In this document: one piece after another, positions 34,480 to 43,144 of the stretch | Layout of the letters: every line of letters starts with the position of its first letter | Position numbering within the stretch: position 1 is the first letter of the stretch | The notes under the pieces: model-generated | Told to the model about the DNA's origin: nothing | The model's input: only the letters and a program-made list of their open reading frames with translations | Databases searched by the model: none | Origin: JBJXHN01 sp046233135 | GTDB lineage: Bacteria; Pseudomonadota; Alphaproteobacteria; Rhodospirillales; Rhodospirillaceae | DNA length: 64,000 bases | NCBI GenBank assembly: GCA_046233135.1 | Contig: JBJXHN010000004.1 | Location: 682,001-746,000 of the forward strand | Direction of reading: 5' to 3' | Position numbers and translations under genes: made by a program

Positions 34480-36510
34480 TCAGCCGGCACCGGAGGCGGA
34501 GACCTCTGCCGCGGCCAGCTTGCCCACGGCCGCCTTGGCATCCTTTTTCAGGCGGGCGATCAGGCCGCTGACCGCATCGATGTCGCGGGTTTCGTGCCCC
34601 GGCCGCAGATGCACGAGGGCCGCGCTGGCAGACAGAAGTGGCATGCGGCGTTCCACGCCCTCGCGATCCTTGGCCACCACATAGCCCCGGGCGCGGGTTT
34701 CCTCGTCGTAGAAGCTGGCCACATCCTGTTCGAACCGGCGCACCAGGGCGCGGGTGCTTTCCTCGGCCTCCGCCGGCCGCACATTCCGGAAGCCGGCGAA
34801 GAAATCGTCCCCGCCCACATGGGCGACGAACGTGTTTTCGGCGGCAATCTGGCTGCGCAGCAGCTCGGCAAACAGCAGGATCGCCCGGTCCCCCTGACGG
34901 AAACCGTATTTGTCGTTGAACGGCTTGAAGAAGTCGAAATCGATATAGGCCAGCGTACAAGGCAAGGAGGAATCGCCCAGCATCTCGGCGATATATTCGT
35001 TGATCAGGGTGTTGCCCGGCAGCTTGGTCAGCGGGTTCTGGTCACGGGCGGCTTGCAAGTTCTTTTCGTTGATCACCCGCAGGAGCGACGGGGCGGTCAG
35101 GAAGCCCTTGTACTTGCCGTCCTCGGTGATGATCAGCCCTTCGGAATCGGCGTTGGCGGAGAACACCTGAAGGATCTTTTCCGCCTTGGTGCCGATATCC
35201 ACCGTCGGACAGCGGGAGATGAAGGCCTCCAGATTGCGGCCCAGCCCCTTGTTGCTGATCAGGTCCTTGCCGTAGAGCGAGTAGGTGTAGTCCTTCAGGT
35301 CCAGTTCCCGCACCAGCCCAAGGGGTTCGCCGGTTTCGTCGACCACGGGGAAGAAGGTGCGGTCCTTTTCCTTGCGGAAGCGGTCGAAAACGCTGGTCAT
35401 CGGCGCGCCGCGACGGATCGGTTCCATCACCGTCGTCTGCGCTTCCACCAGCCGCACGTCGCCGCCGGCGCCCCGCTGCTCGCGGGTGTTCAGCTCGGTC
35501 ACCGCCGGGTATTCCTCCACCAGGGTATCGATGGCGGTGGTCGGGGGCGCCAGCAGATGGCCCTGCACCAGGTCGCAGCCGGCGTCCCGGCAGCGGTAGA
35601 AATCGCGGATGTCCTCCACCCCCTTGGCCACCACCTGGATGCCCATCAGGTGGCACATGTTCACCAGGTTGGACAGGAACACCTTTTTGGTCTGGTCCTC
35701 GTCCACGTCGGTGATGAAGAAGCGGTCCAGCTTGACGATGTCGGGCTTCAGGGCATAGAGCACCGGCAGGCTGGCATGCCCGGCACCGAAGTCGTCCAGC
35801 GCCAGCTTGCCGGCCACCCGCCGCAAGGCCTGGGCCGCAGCGGACACCGCTTCCACATGGGCGCCCATCACATCGCCGGCCCCGTGTTCCGACGGCCCGC
35901 CCAGCAGAGGATAGCGCTCACTCAGCTCCACGGCCACCGACGCGCGGTCGAGGCCATGACTGGTCATCAGTTCCTGCAGGGACTCCACCATCACCGGCCA
36001 GCAGGACAGCAGCCGGCTGTCCAGATTCAGGAACAGCCGGGCATCCCGCCGCAAGCCAAGCTCGGAGAAATGGGCCACCGCCCGGCTCCAGCCGGCCAGT
36101 TCGACCAGGCGCAGCAGTTCCACCGCGCCGCCAGGACCGTCGGGGATCACCATCGCTCCGTCGCGGCAGGCGGCGTTGAGCAGCGCCTTGACCGAGGGAT
36201 AGCCGAAGGCATCACTGCCGCGCAGCAGGGCTTCGAACCCCACCGCTCGCCCGCTTTGCATGCTGATCACCGGCTGAAGAGCCACTTCCAGGCTGGCCAG
36301 CAGCGCCCGCCAGTCCGACAGATCCCGGACCTCTGTGCCGGCAGCATCATCTTCGGCGTCGCGCAGGGCGAAGACCGGGCGATACCACTCCTTCACCAGG
36401 CGCCCGGCCTGGTGCACCAGACCGTCACGGGCCTGATGCTCCCGGTCCCGCGCCTCTCGCGCATTCTTTGTTCCCGTTGCCGGCCCGCCCGCCCGAGAGT
36501 CGATGTCCAC
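34480..36510 (-). CDS. EAL-CBS-GGDEF protein with degenerate catalytic motifs
   Basis: About 676 residues from the GTG at 36510 (a GTG at 36516 is an alternative; no ATG fits). Order: EAL domain (about 60-310), two CBS domains (about 320-460), GGDEF domain (about 480-650). In the EAL domain F-E-A-L-L and D-D-F-G are kept, but the A-E-G-V-E motif reads A-K-G-V-E, replacing a catalytic Glu by Lys. The GGDEF site reads G-G-D-D-F. The protein may therefore sense c-di-GMP or nucleotide rather than turn it over. CBS pairs bind adenine nucleotides. A 17-bp tandem duplication lies just upstream of the start. Confidence 0.8.
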   Translation of the reverse strand: MDIDSRAGGPATGTKNAREARDREHQARDGLVHQAGRLVKEWYRPVFALRDAEDDAAGTEVRDLSDWRALLASLEVALQPVISMQSGRAVGFEALLRGSDAFGYPSVKALLNAACRDGAMVIPDGPGGAVELLRLVELAGWSRAVAHFSELGLRRDARLFLNLDSRLLSCWPVMVESLQELMTSHGLDRASVAVELSERYPLLGGPSEHGAGDVMGAHVEAVSAAAQALRRVAGKLALDDFGAGHASLPVLYALKPDIVKLDRFFITDVDEDQTKKVFLSNLVNMCHLMGIQVVAKGVEDIRDFYRCRDAGCDLVQGHLLAPPTTAIDTLVEEYPAVTELNTREQRGAGGDVRLVEAQTTVMEPIRRGAPMTSVFDRFRKEKDRTFFPVVDETGEPLGLVRELDLKDYTYSLYGKDLISNKGLGRNLEAFISRCPTVDIGTKAEKILQVFSANADSEGLIITEDGKYKGFLTAPSLLRVINEKNLQAARDQNPLTKLPGNTLINEYIAEMLGDSSLPCTLAYIDFDFFKPFNDKYGFRQGDRAILLFAELLRSQIAAENTFVAHVGGDDFFAGFRNVRPAEAEESTRALVRRFEQDVASFYDEETRARGYVVAKDREGVERRMPLLSASAALVHLRPGHETRDIDAVSGLIARLKKDAKAAVGKLAAAEVSASGAG

Positions 36511-36517
36511 GGTCACC

Positions 36518-36551
36518 TCTGGTCCATACACGGTTCTGGTCCATACACGGT
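36518..36551. repeat. 17-bp tandem duplication at the start of the EAL-CBS-GGDEF gene
   Basis: The unit TCTGGTCCATACACGGT occurs twice, head to tail and identical. It sits a few bases upstream of the chosen GTG, so it could lie in the leader or promoter, or add six residues to the N-terminus if translation starts further upstream. Confidence 0.85.
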
Positions 36552-36779
36552 GGAGTCGGCCCCCGACCTGCCGTCCTGTCGCTGCCTGCCCGGAGTCGCC
36601 GGCCGAACCACCGGCGATCCACAGCCGAAACGGCTCCGTCCTTCGCCTTGTTCCGTCCGTTCGCCCTTGCGGGCACACGGGTACCCGTGAATAGACGCAC
36701 CGGGGGGGACCCCCGGTCAATCCTGCCAGCCCGCTTGAAACAAAAGAATCATCCACCCCCAGCCTTACGGATATAGAGA

Positions 36780-36805
36780 CCCCCGACCGGAGATCCGGCC
36801 GGGGG
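36780..36805 (-). terminator. Hairpin downstream of elbB
   Basis: An 11-bp stem with one mismatch (CCCCCGACCGG / CCGGCCGGGGG, loop AGAT) lies 37 bp past the elbB stop. No T run follows on the minus strand, so it is a likely but not certain terminator. Confidence 0.5.
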
Positions 36806-36842
36806 TGGGGGGCGGGATGCGTATTCGATGTGCCCCACAGGC

Positions 36843-37526
36843 TTATTCGGCGGCGGCGGAGGCCTTTTCGCCGACCAGCGCCAGCAGGGCCGCGACCGCA
36901 TTGTGGGCGCCGTCGGCGATCTGGCCGATGGTGCTGTCGAGCATGTAGCAGGGAGAGGTCACCACCTTGTTGGCGGCATCCACCACCACCTCGCCATGAC
37001 CGGCGGCCTTGTGGGACGCGCCCATGGCCTGGATCCCGGCGGCGGTATCGGCATCCTTGCCGATGGTCAGTTCCACCCCGTCCAGCACCTTGGCCAGGAT
37101 GGCCGGAGAGATGCACAGTGCGCCGATGGGCTTGCCGGCGGCATGGGTGGCGCGGATGGCCTTTTCCACCGACGGCTCGACCGTGCAGTCCGGCCCGTCG
37201 AAGGCAAAAGAACACAGGTTCTTGGCCGCCCCGAAACCGCCCGGGAAGATCAGGGCGTCATAGCCGGCAGGGTCGAAGTCGGCCAGATCCTTCACCGCCC
37301 CCCGGGCAATGCGCGCGGCTTCGACGCGCACGTTGCGGCTCTCGCCGGTCTCTTCGCCGGTCTGATGGTTGATCACGTGATGCTGGGCGACATCGGGGGC
37401 GAAAATCTCGTACGCGGCACCCTGGCGGTCGATGGCCAGCATGGTCAGCACGGATTCGTGGATCTCCGCGCCGTCATAGACACCGCAGCCGGACAGGACG
37501 ACGGCAAAGACGGGCTTGTTGCTCAT
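36843..37526 (-). CDS. elbB: ElbB-type glyoxalase (DJ-1/PfpI superfamily)
   Basis: A 227-residue protein of the ElbB (SCRP-27A) family. It begins V-V-L-S-G-C-G-V-Y-D-G-A-E-I-H-E-S, the family hallmark, and has F-P-G-G-F-G-A-A-K-N and the nucleophile elbow A-L-C-I-S-P near residue 138. E. coli ElbB has weak glyoxalase activity and was linked to isoprenoid synthesis; the physiological role is unsettled. In several alphaproteobacteria the homolog is part of the RpoN/nitrogen context, but here it stands alone, divergent from the carboxypeptidase gene. Confidence 0.9.
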   Translation of the reverse strand: MSNKPVFAVVLSGCGVYDGAEIHESVLTMLAIDRQGAAYEIFAPDVAQHHVINHQTGEETGESRNVRVEAARIARGAVKDLADFDPAGYDALIFPGGFGAAKNLCSFAFDGPDCTVEPSVEKAIRATHAAGKPIGALCISPAILAKVLDGVELTIGKDADTAAGIQAMGASHKAAGHGEVVVDAANKVVTSPCYMLDSTIGQIADGAHNAVAALLALVGEKASAAAE

Positions 37527-37639
37527 GGGGGTTCCTCCTCATATGTTCGGTTCGATGCCTCCGGTCGCGATTGCCGAAACGCTCGCGGCAGGAGGCCTCC
37601 TCTGATCCCTGCCCCCCTAGGTACTGTCGAAGGCCGCCC

Positions 37640-39184
37640 ATGCCAACCCAGCCCGCGAGCGCCCCCGTTTCTTCCGCCTCCACCACTGCTGCACCGGCGG
37701 CCTATGCCCGGCTGGAGCGCCGCTTCGCCCGACTCCTGGTACTGGAGGACACGCTAGGCATGCTCCAGTGGGACCTGTCGACCATGATGCAAGAGGGCAG
37801 CGCCAATGGCCGCGCTGACCAGATCGCCACCCTGAGCGGCCTGCGCCACGAGTTGCTGACCGCCGAGGGGGTGGCCGATGATCTGGCCGAGGCCGAATCC
37901 GCCGCCGGCGCCCTGGACCCCTGGCAGGCGGCCAACCTGCGGGAGATGCGCGGCCAGTACGCCCATGCGGTGGCCCTGCCCGGCGACCTGGTGGAAGCCC
38001 TGTCACGCGCCACCAGCGCCTGCGAGCAGGTGTGGCGCAAGGCCCGTCCCGCCTCGGACTTCGCCATGGTGCGGGAACCGCTGTCGGCCCTGCTGGCCCT
38101 GGTGCGCGAGGCCGCGCAGGCCAAGTCCGCCGCGCTCGGCAAGCCGCTGTACGATTCCCTGCTCGACGAATACCAGCCCGGCACCACCAGCGCCGAGGTG
38201 GACTCCGTCTTCGCCGACCTGGAAGACTTCCTGCCCGGCTTTCTGGATGAAGCCCTGGAGCGCCAAGGACCGGCCCCGGCCGTGCCCGAAGGCCCTTTCC
38301 CCATCGCCATCCAGCAGGCGGTGGCCCGCCAGACCATGGAAACCCTGGGCTTCGACTTTACCCGGGGGCGGCTGGACATCTCGCTGCACCCCTTCTGCGG
38401 CGGCACCCCCGACGACGTGCGCCTGACCACCCGCTATGACGAGAGCGACTTCGCCTCGGCGATCATGGGGGTGATCCATGAAACCGGCCATGCCCTCTAT
38501 GAACTGGGCCTGCCCCGCGCCCATACCGGCCAGCCGGTGGGCCGGGCGCGGGGCATGGCGATCCACGAAAGCCAGTCGCTGCTATTCGAGATGCAGGCCT
38601 GCCGCAGCGCCCAGTTCATCGCCCATGCCGCCCCGCGCTGGCAGGCGGCGTTCAACGCCGACGGCCCGGCCTGGGCGCCCGACTCCCTGGCCCGCCACTA
38701 CACCCGGGTGGAGCGCGGGTTCATCCGCGTCGATGCCGACGAGGTGACCTATCCCGCCCACGTGATCCTGCGCTACCGCCTGGAAAAGGCGATGATCGAA
38801 GGATCGCTGGAGGTGGCCGACCTGCCCGGCGCCTGGAACGAAGGCATGCAGCGGCTGTTGGGCGTCTCCCCGCCCGATGACCGTCGGGGCTGCCTGCAGG
38901 ACATCCACTGGTATGACGGCGCCTGGGGCTATTTCCCCACCTATACCCTGGGCGCCATGATCGCCGCCCAGCTGTTCGACGCCGCCGTCACCGCCGTGCC
39001 GGAGATCCCCGACGCGCTGGGCCGGGGGGATTTCGGCCCGCTGCTCGGCTGGCTGCGCCCCAATGTGCATGAAAAGGGCTGCCTGCTGTCCGCCGACGAA
39101 CTGGTGCGCCAGGCCACAGGCCGGCCGCTGGATGCCGGCGTCTTCAAGGCCCACCTGCGCCGCCGGTATATCGAGGAGAGGTAG
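37640..39184 (+). CDS. M32-family metallocarboxypeptidase
   Basis: A 514-residue cytosolic zinc carboxypeptidase. The zinc motif H-E-T-G-H is at about residue 281 (G-V-I-H-E-T-G-H-A-L-Y-E), with the third ligand Glu in H-E-S-Q-S-L-L-F-E. The M32 signatures D-V-R-L-T-T-R-Y and the C-terminal I-H-W-Y-D-G-A-W-G-Y-F-P-T-Y are clear. The length is typical for Taq/Pfu carboxypeptidase relatives (about 500). It removes C-terminal amino acids with broad specificity. The ATG at 37640 starts a Ser/Ala/Pro-rich N-terminal tail of about 20 residues that is not part of the fold. Confidence 0.94.
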   Translation: MPTQPASAPVSSASTTAAPAAYARLERRFARLLVLEDTLGMLQWDLSTMMQEGSANGRADQIATLSGLRHELLTAEGVADDLAEAESAAGALDPWQAANLREMRGQYAHAVALPGDLVEALSRATSACEQVWRKARPASDFAMVREPLSALLALVREAAQAKSAALGKPLYDSLLDEYQPGTTSAEVDSVFADLEDFLPGFLDEALERQGPAPAVPEGPFPIAIQQAVARQTMETLGFDFTRGRLDISLHPFCGGTPDDVRLTTRYDESDFASAIMGVIHETGHALYELGLPRAHTGQPVGRARGMAIHESQSLLFEMQACRSAQFIAHAAPRWQAAFNADGPAWAPDSLARHYTRVERGFIRVDADEVTYPAHVILRYRLEKAMIEGSLEVADLPGAWNEGMQRLLGVSPPDDRRGCLQDIHWYDGAWGYFPTYTLGAMIAAQLFDAAVTAVPEIPDALGRGDFGPLLGWLRPNVHEKGCLLSADELVRQATGRPLDAGVFKAHLRRRYIEER

Positions 39185-39288
39185 GCGAACAGGGCGAGCA
39201 TCTGCTCGGTCGCCGGACAGCAGAGACGGGTCAGGCCGTTGGTGCCATGGCGGAGTGCCGGTGCTTCTATCGGGGCGCCCGTGGAATC

Positions 39289-39320
39289 ACGAAGAGGGAT
39301 TCTCGGGAATCCCTCTTCGT
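39289..39320. other. Perfect 14-bp hairpin after the carboxypeptidase gene
   Basis: Two 14-base arms (39289-39302, 39307-39320) with loop TCGG pair perfectly. On the plus strand the stem is followed by T and A6 rather than T residues, so classical termination is not supported. A T8 run comes about 28 bases later. The rest of 39185-39467 shows no gene. Confidence 0.6.
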
Positions 39321-39467
39321 TAAAAAAGTTCCTACCGCTTAGACGGCTTTTTTTTAGCAGCCAGTAGTGCATCGACCAAAATGAAGGCTTCAGCCGAAGT
39401 TCGGAAAGCTGATGCATCAAAAACACCTGGTGTACTGGCCGCAGAATATTTTCACTGCTTCAGTGCG

Positions 39468-40823
39468 TTAGAAGATGAAGTCGAGGGCGCTGAGGTCGTT
39501 GTCGTCGAAATCATTCAGCACCACCTGCTGACCCTGGGTGAGGGTAATGACGGCGTTGCCGTTGCCGTCTGACCCGATCCCCAGATCATTGATGTCGTCG
39601 ATCTGGCCGTCGAAGGCGCGCAAGTCGATCACGTCTTCGTTGTCGGTGAAGTCGGTGATGGTGGTGACATTGGCGGCGCCGGACACTTCGATGATGAAGT
39701 CGTCGTAGCCCGCGCCGCCGGACACCGTATCCGTCCCCAGGCCGGTCACCAGCTTGTCGTGGCCGTCGTTGCCGTACAAACGGTCGTTGCCGGTGCCGCC
39801 GGTGATGGTGTCGTTGCCTGCGTCGCCGTACAGCCAGTCGTTTTCGCTGCCGCCGTTCAGGACGTCATTGCCGTTGCCCCCCTGCAACTGGTCTGCCCCG
39901 GCATCGCCGTACAGATGGTCGACGCCGTCGTTGCCCATCAGGAAGTCGGTGCCGTTGCCCCCGTACAGCAGGTCGTCGCCGTCGCCGCCGGACAGGATGT
40001 CGACTCCGTCATAGCCCGACAAGGTATCGTTGCCGCCATCCCCGTACAGCGTGTCGGAGTCCGCGCCGCCATACAGCCAGTCATTGTCGGCACCGCCGTG
40101 AGCGACACCGCCGCCGGACCCGGTAAGGATGACGTCGCTGCCAGCATCGCCGCTGATGGTGTCGGTGCCGTTGCCGCCGTACAGGGTGTCGTTGCCGTCC
40201 CCGCCAATCAGTTCGTCGTCGCCGTCGCCGCCGGTCAGGATGTCATCGCCTGCCTGGCCGTTCAGGAAATCGACGCCCGCGCCGCCGTCCAGGGAGTCGT
40301 TGAAGACGCCGTCGCCGCCGAACAGGAAGTCGCTGCCTTCGCCGCCTTCCAGGGTGTCGGCCCCGGTCCCGCCGTCCAGCCAGTCATCGTTGGCGCCGCC
40401 CTTCAGCGTGTCGTTTCCGTCCTCGCCGTAAAGGCTGTCATTGCCGTCGTCGCCGCTCAGGTAGTCGTTGCCGGCGCCACCCTCCAGCCAGTCGTCGTCC
40501 CATTCACCGAACAGGATGTCCTCACCGTCGCCGCCGTACAGGGAGTCATTCCCCAGGTAGCCGCGCAGGTAATCGTTGCCTTCCTCGCCGTACAACTCGT
40601 CGTCACCGTCGTAGCTGAGCACAACGTCGTTGCCCGCACCGCCATAGACGGTCGAGCTTTCCGCACTGGTGGTGACCCTATCGTCACCATCACCGGCATC
40701 GATAACATCATTTCCCCAGCTGCCGCCGTCGATGGTGTCGTTGCCACCAAGACCTTCGATGTAGTCGTCAAAGTTGGTGCCGCTTATTTCTTCGCCGAAG
40801 TTGGTCCCTTGTATAAAGGCCAT
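39468..40823 (-). CDS. RTX calcium-binding repeat protein
   Basis: A 451-residue protein made almost wholly of RTX nonapeptides (G-G-x-G-x-D-x-L/I-x), about 35 copies from residue 25 to 385. A C-terminal cap of about 65 residues includes the motif D-F-T-D-N-E-D-V-I-D-L-R and ends in a short hydrophobic F-I-F, as in type I secretion substrates. No catalytic domain is present. It binds calcium in a beta-roll after export. The ATG follows AGGAGGAT. It lies divergent from nifB, with a GTGAT-N4-ATCAC box about 90 bp upstream that is repeated before two other genes of this region. No secretion ABC transporter is in the window. Confidence 0.88.
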   Translation of the reverse strand: MAFIQGTNFGEEISGTNFDDYIEGLGGNDTIDGGSWGNDVIDAGDGDDRVTTSAESSTVYGGAGNDVVLSYDGDDELYGEEGNDYLRGYLGNDSLYGGDGEDILFGEWDDDWLEGGAGNDYLSGDDGNDSLYGEDGNDTLKGGANDDWLDGGTGADTLEGGEGSDFLFGGDGVFNDSLDGGAGVDFLNGQAGDDILTGGDGDDELIGGDGNDTLYGGNGTDTISGDAGSDVILTGSGGGVAHGGADNDWLYGGADSDTLYGDGGNDTLSGYDGVDILSGGDGDDLLYGGNGTDFLMGNDGVDHLYGDAGADQLQGGNGNDVLNGGSENDWLYGDAGNDTITGGTGNDRLYGNDGHDKLVTGLGTDTVSGGAGYDDFIIEVSGAANVTTITDFTDNEDVIDLRAFDGQIDDINDLGIGSDGNGNAVITLTQGQQVVLNDFDDNDLSALDFIF

Positions 40824-40913
40824 TGTCTTATCCTCCTGATAGAGTTGGTTCTTGTTCTGAGAACCGGGTTTGATTGACAGGAGAGACTATGGCAGGGTGC
40901 AAAATTTATGAAT

Positions 40914-40927
40914 GTGATCTGCATCAC
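40914..40927 (-). promoter_or_regulatory. GTGAT-N4-ATCAC box upstream of RTX gene 1
   Basis: A perfect 5+5 inverted repeat with CRP/FNR-family geometry. Downstream towards the gene lie TCTCTCC at 40886-40880 and TCTCAGAA at 40862-40855. The same three elements, at nearly the same spacings, precede the second RTX gene and the 49-residue peptide gene. Confidence 0.7.
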
Positions 40928-41050
40928 CTAATCTCCAAAAAGTGTATAAATTCAGAAAAATATATCATTACAACTTTATGCGCCTATTAAGTGTGTCTGG
41001 CGGGATCGTGCGGCGGGAAACCGGACACAGCCGGTGAAAGCCCCTTGTTT

Positions 41051-41086
41051 TGTCGGGTCCACGACAGGCGTGTCGGACACGCGACA
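41051..41086 (+). promoter_or_regulatory. Two NifA upstream activator sites for nifB
   Basis: TGT-N10-ACA occurs at 41051-41066 and 41071-41086, exactly 20 bp apart, so both sites face the same side of the helix. Both carry the extended form TGTCG-N6-CGACA. Confidence 0.85.
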
Positions 41087-41131
41087 AGACGGGAAACAGG
41101 CTAAATCAAGAAAAAACAGATGCTTAAGAGT

Positions 41132-41147
41132 TGGCATCATCTTTGCT
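41132..41147 (+). promoter_or_regulatory. Sigma-54 promoter of nifB
   Basis: TGGCAT, five bases, TTGCT: a -24/-12 element, 42 bp before the nifB start and 45 bp after the second NifA site. Confidence 0.85.
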
Positions 41148-41189
41148 TTAAGATCCCGCAAGCGCATCCCCTTCCAAGGAGGCAAGCCC

Positions 41190-42695
41190 GTGTCCCAGCA
41201 GGTTATCTCTCTCGACAGCATCTCCGGCGTTTCCCAGACGGCCGAAATGCGTGATCAGGTCGCCAAGGGCGGCTGCTCCACCCAGGGGAGCTGCGGCGCC
41301 TCTGCGGGGCCCGACGATATGCCCGCCGACGTCTGGAACAAGGTCAAGGACCATCCGTGCTACTCCGAGGAAGCGCACCACTTCTTCGCCCGCATGCACG
41401 TGGCCGTGGCTCCGGCCTGCAACATCCAGTGCAACTACTGTAACCGCAAGTACGACTGCGCCAACGAAAGCCGTCCCGGCGTGGTGTCCGAGCGTCTGAC
41501 CCCGGAACAGGCCGCCCGCAAGGTGGTGGCCGTCGCCAACGAAGTGCCGCAGCTGTCCGTTCTGGGCATCGCCGGCCCGGGCGATTCGCTGTTCGACTGG
41601 CGGAAGACCTTCGAAACCTTCGATTATGTGGAAAAGTCCCTGCCGGACCTGAAGTTCTGCATTTCCACCAACGGCCTGGCCCTGCCCGACCATGTGGACG
41701 AACTGAAGAACCATAACATCGACCACGTCACCATCACCCTGAACATGATGGACCCCCAGGTGGGGACGGCGATCTATCCCTGGGTCTACTACCAGGGCAA
41801 GCGCTGGACCGGCCTGGATGCCTCCAAGATCCTGCACGAGCGGCAGATGGAAGGGCTGGAAGGCCTGGTCAGCGCCGGCATCCTGGTGAAGATCAACTCG
41901 GTGATGATCCCCGGCATCAATGACGAGCACCTGCTGGAGGTCAACGAGGTCATCCGCAAGAAGGGCGCCTTCCTGCACAACGTGATGCCGCTGATCAGCG
42001 CCGCCGAACACGGCACCCACTTCGGCCTGACCGGCCAGCGCGGCCCGACCCCGGCCGAACTGAAAGCCCTGCAGGACAAGCTGGGCGGGGGCGCCAACCT
42101 GATGAAGCACTGCCGCCAGTGCCGCGCCGACGCCGTCGGCCTGCTGGGCGAAGACCGCGGGCAGGAATTCACCATGGACAAGCTGCCCGAACAGATCGTC
42201 CTGGATACCACCAAGCGCGACGAATACCGCGCCTATGTGGAGCAGGAGCGCGCCGACCGCCGCGCCGCCGCCGATGCCGCCAAGGCCGAACTGGCGACCC
42301 TGAAGGCGGACGCCGCCCCGGCCCAGCTGGTGGCGATCTGTACCAAGGGCGGTGGCCGCATCAACAGCCACTTCGGCAAGGTCACCGAATTCCAGGTGTA
42401 CGAAGTCGATGCCAAGGGCGTGCGGTTCGTCGGCCACCGGCGTGTGGACGAGAACTACTGCCTGGGCGGTTACAACAGCGAAACCGCCATGGACCCCATC
42501 ATCCGCACCCTGGACGGGATCACCGCGATCATGACCGTCAAGTGCGGCAACAAACCGCGCAAGGCCCTGGAAGCCGCCGGCTACCAGGTCTGCGAGGACT
42601 ACAAGCTCGAGTACATCGAACCCGCCATCACCGCCTGGTACGCCGAATGGGCCGGGCTGGAAACGGCGGACAACGATGCCCGGGTGAGTGCCTGA
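41190..42695 (+). CDS. nifB: FeMo-cofactor biosynthesis radical SAM protein NifB
   Basis: A 501-residue enzyme that fuses two [4Fe-4S] clusters and inserts carbide to make NifB-co, the core of FeMo-co. The radical SAM triad is C-x3-C-x2-C at Cys77, Cys81, Cys84 (P-A-C-N-I-Q-C-N-Y-C), preceded by G-C-S-x6-C residues and followed by the conserved H-C-R-Q-C-R-A-D-A near 320. The C-terminal about 120 residues form the NifX/NafY-like domain (S-H-F-G-K-V), which holds the product. The start is a GTG at 41190 behind AAGGAGG. It heads the operon with the ferredoxin, LRV, nifZ, nifT, SIR2-like and nifO-like genes. Confidence 0.97.
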   Translation: MSQQVISLDSISGVSQTAEMRDQVAKGGCSTQGSCGASAGPDDMPADVWNKVKDHPCYSEEAHHFFARMHVAVAPACNIQCNYCNRKYDCANESRPGVVSERLTPEQAARKVVAVANEVPQLSVLGIAGPGDSLFDWRKTFETFDYVEKSLPDLKFCISTNGLALPDHVDELKNHNIDHVTITLNMMDPQVGTAIYPWVYYQGKRWTGLDASKILHERQMEGLEGLVSAGILVKINSVMIPGINDEHLLEVNEVIRKKGAFLHNVMPLISAAEHGTHFGLTGQRGPTPAELKALQDKLGGGANLMKHCRQCRADAVGLLGEDRGQEFTMDKLPEQIVLDTTKRDEYRAYVEQERADRRAAADAAKAELATLKADAAPAQLVAICTKGGGRINSHFGKVTEFQVYEVDAKGVRFVGHRRVDENYCLGGYNSETAMDPIIRTLDGITAIMTVKCGNKPRKALEAAGYQVCEDYKLEYIEPAITAWYAEWAGLETADNDARVSA

Positions 42696-42808
42696 CCAAC
42701 CCGGCGGTCCCGGTCGGAAGGGGTGTGAGCGCTCCCCGACGACCGGTCCGGCGGACCCTGTGTGACATGCGTTAGACCCGCAAGCCTGCAAAGCAAGGAG
42801 TACCTATC

Positions 42809-42994
42809 ATGGCCCTGAAGATCGAAACCGGTTCCTGCACCGTCTGTGGCGCCTGTGAATTCGAATGCCCGAATGCCGCCATCTCCATGAAGGGCGACAC
42901 TTACGTCATCAACGCTTCCCGGTGCACCGAGTGCGACGGCGATTCGCCGAAGTGTGTCGCGGTGTGCCCGACCGACGCCTGCGTCCCGGCCTAA
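42809..42994 (+). CDS. fdxN: 2[4Fe-4S] ferredoxin (FdxN-like)
   Basis: A 61-residue bacterial-type ferredoxin with two cluster motifs: C-T-V-C-G-A-C-E-F-E-C-P in the first half, and C-T-E-C-D-G-D-S-P-K-C-V-A-V-C-P, with the longer spacing seen in nif-linked ferredoxins, in the second. Such ferredoxins next to nifB supply electrons for FeMo-co assembly or nitrogenase. The ATG follows CAAGGAGTA. It is 113 bp after nifB, within the NifA-controlled operon. FdxN versus FdxB naming is uncertain. Confidence 0.9.
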   Translation: MALKIETGSCTVCGACEFECPNAAISMKGDTYVINASRCTECDGDSPKCVAVCPTDACVPA

Positions 42995-43144
42995 CAGCCG
43001 GACGCTGGTCAGCCGGGGCCGGCTGGAGCTTGGGGGAGACCAGTCGGCCCCGGTCCTGCCCGTCACCCACGGCGATACCCCGTTCCGGGGCACGCCGGGT
43101 GGCGGATCAGGCAGGAGAAGAGATCTAGGCAGGAGTGTGGATCA

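Noticed and set aside
38941..39426. Minus-strand open frame after the carboxypeptidase gene
   Set aside because: It overlaps the carboxypeptidase 3' end and has no recognisable family or ribosome-binding site.
39540..40760. Regularly repeated DNA resembling a repeat array
   Set aside because: The periodicity (27 bases) is that of RTX nonapeptide codons, in one long frame. There are no spacers, so it is not CRISPR.
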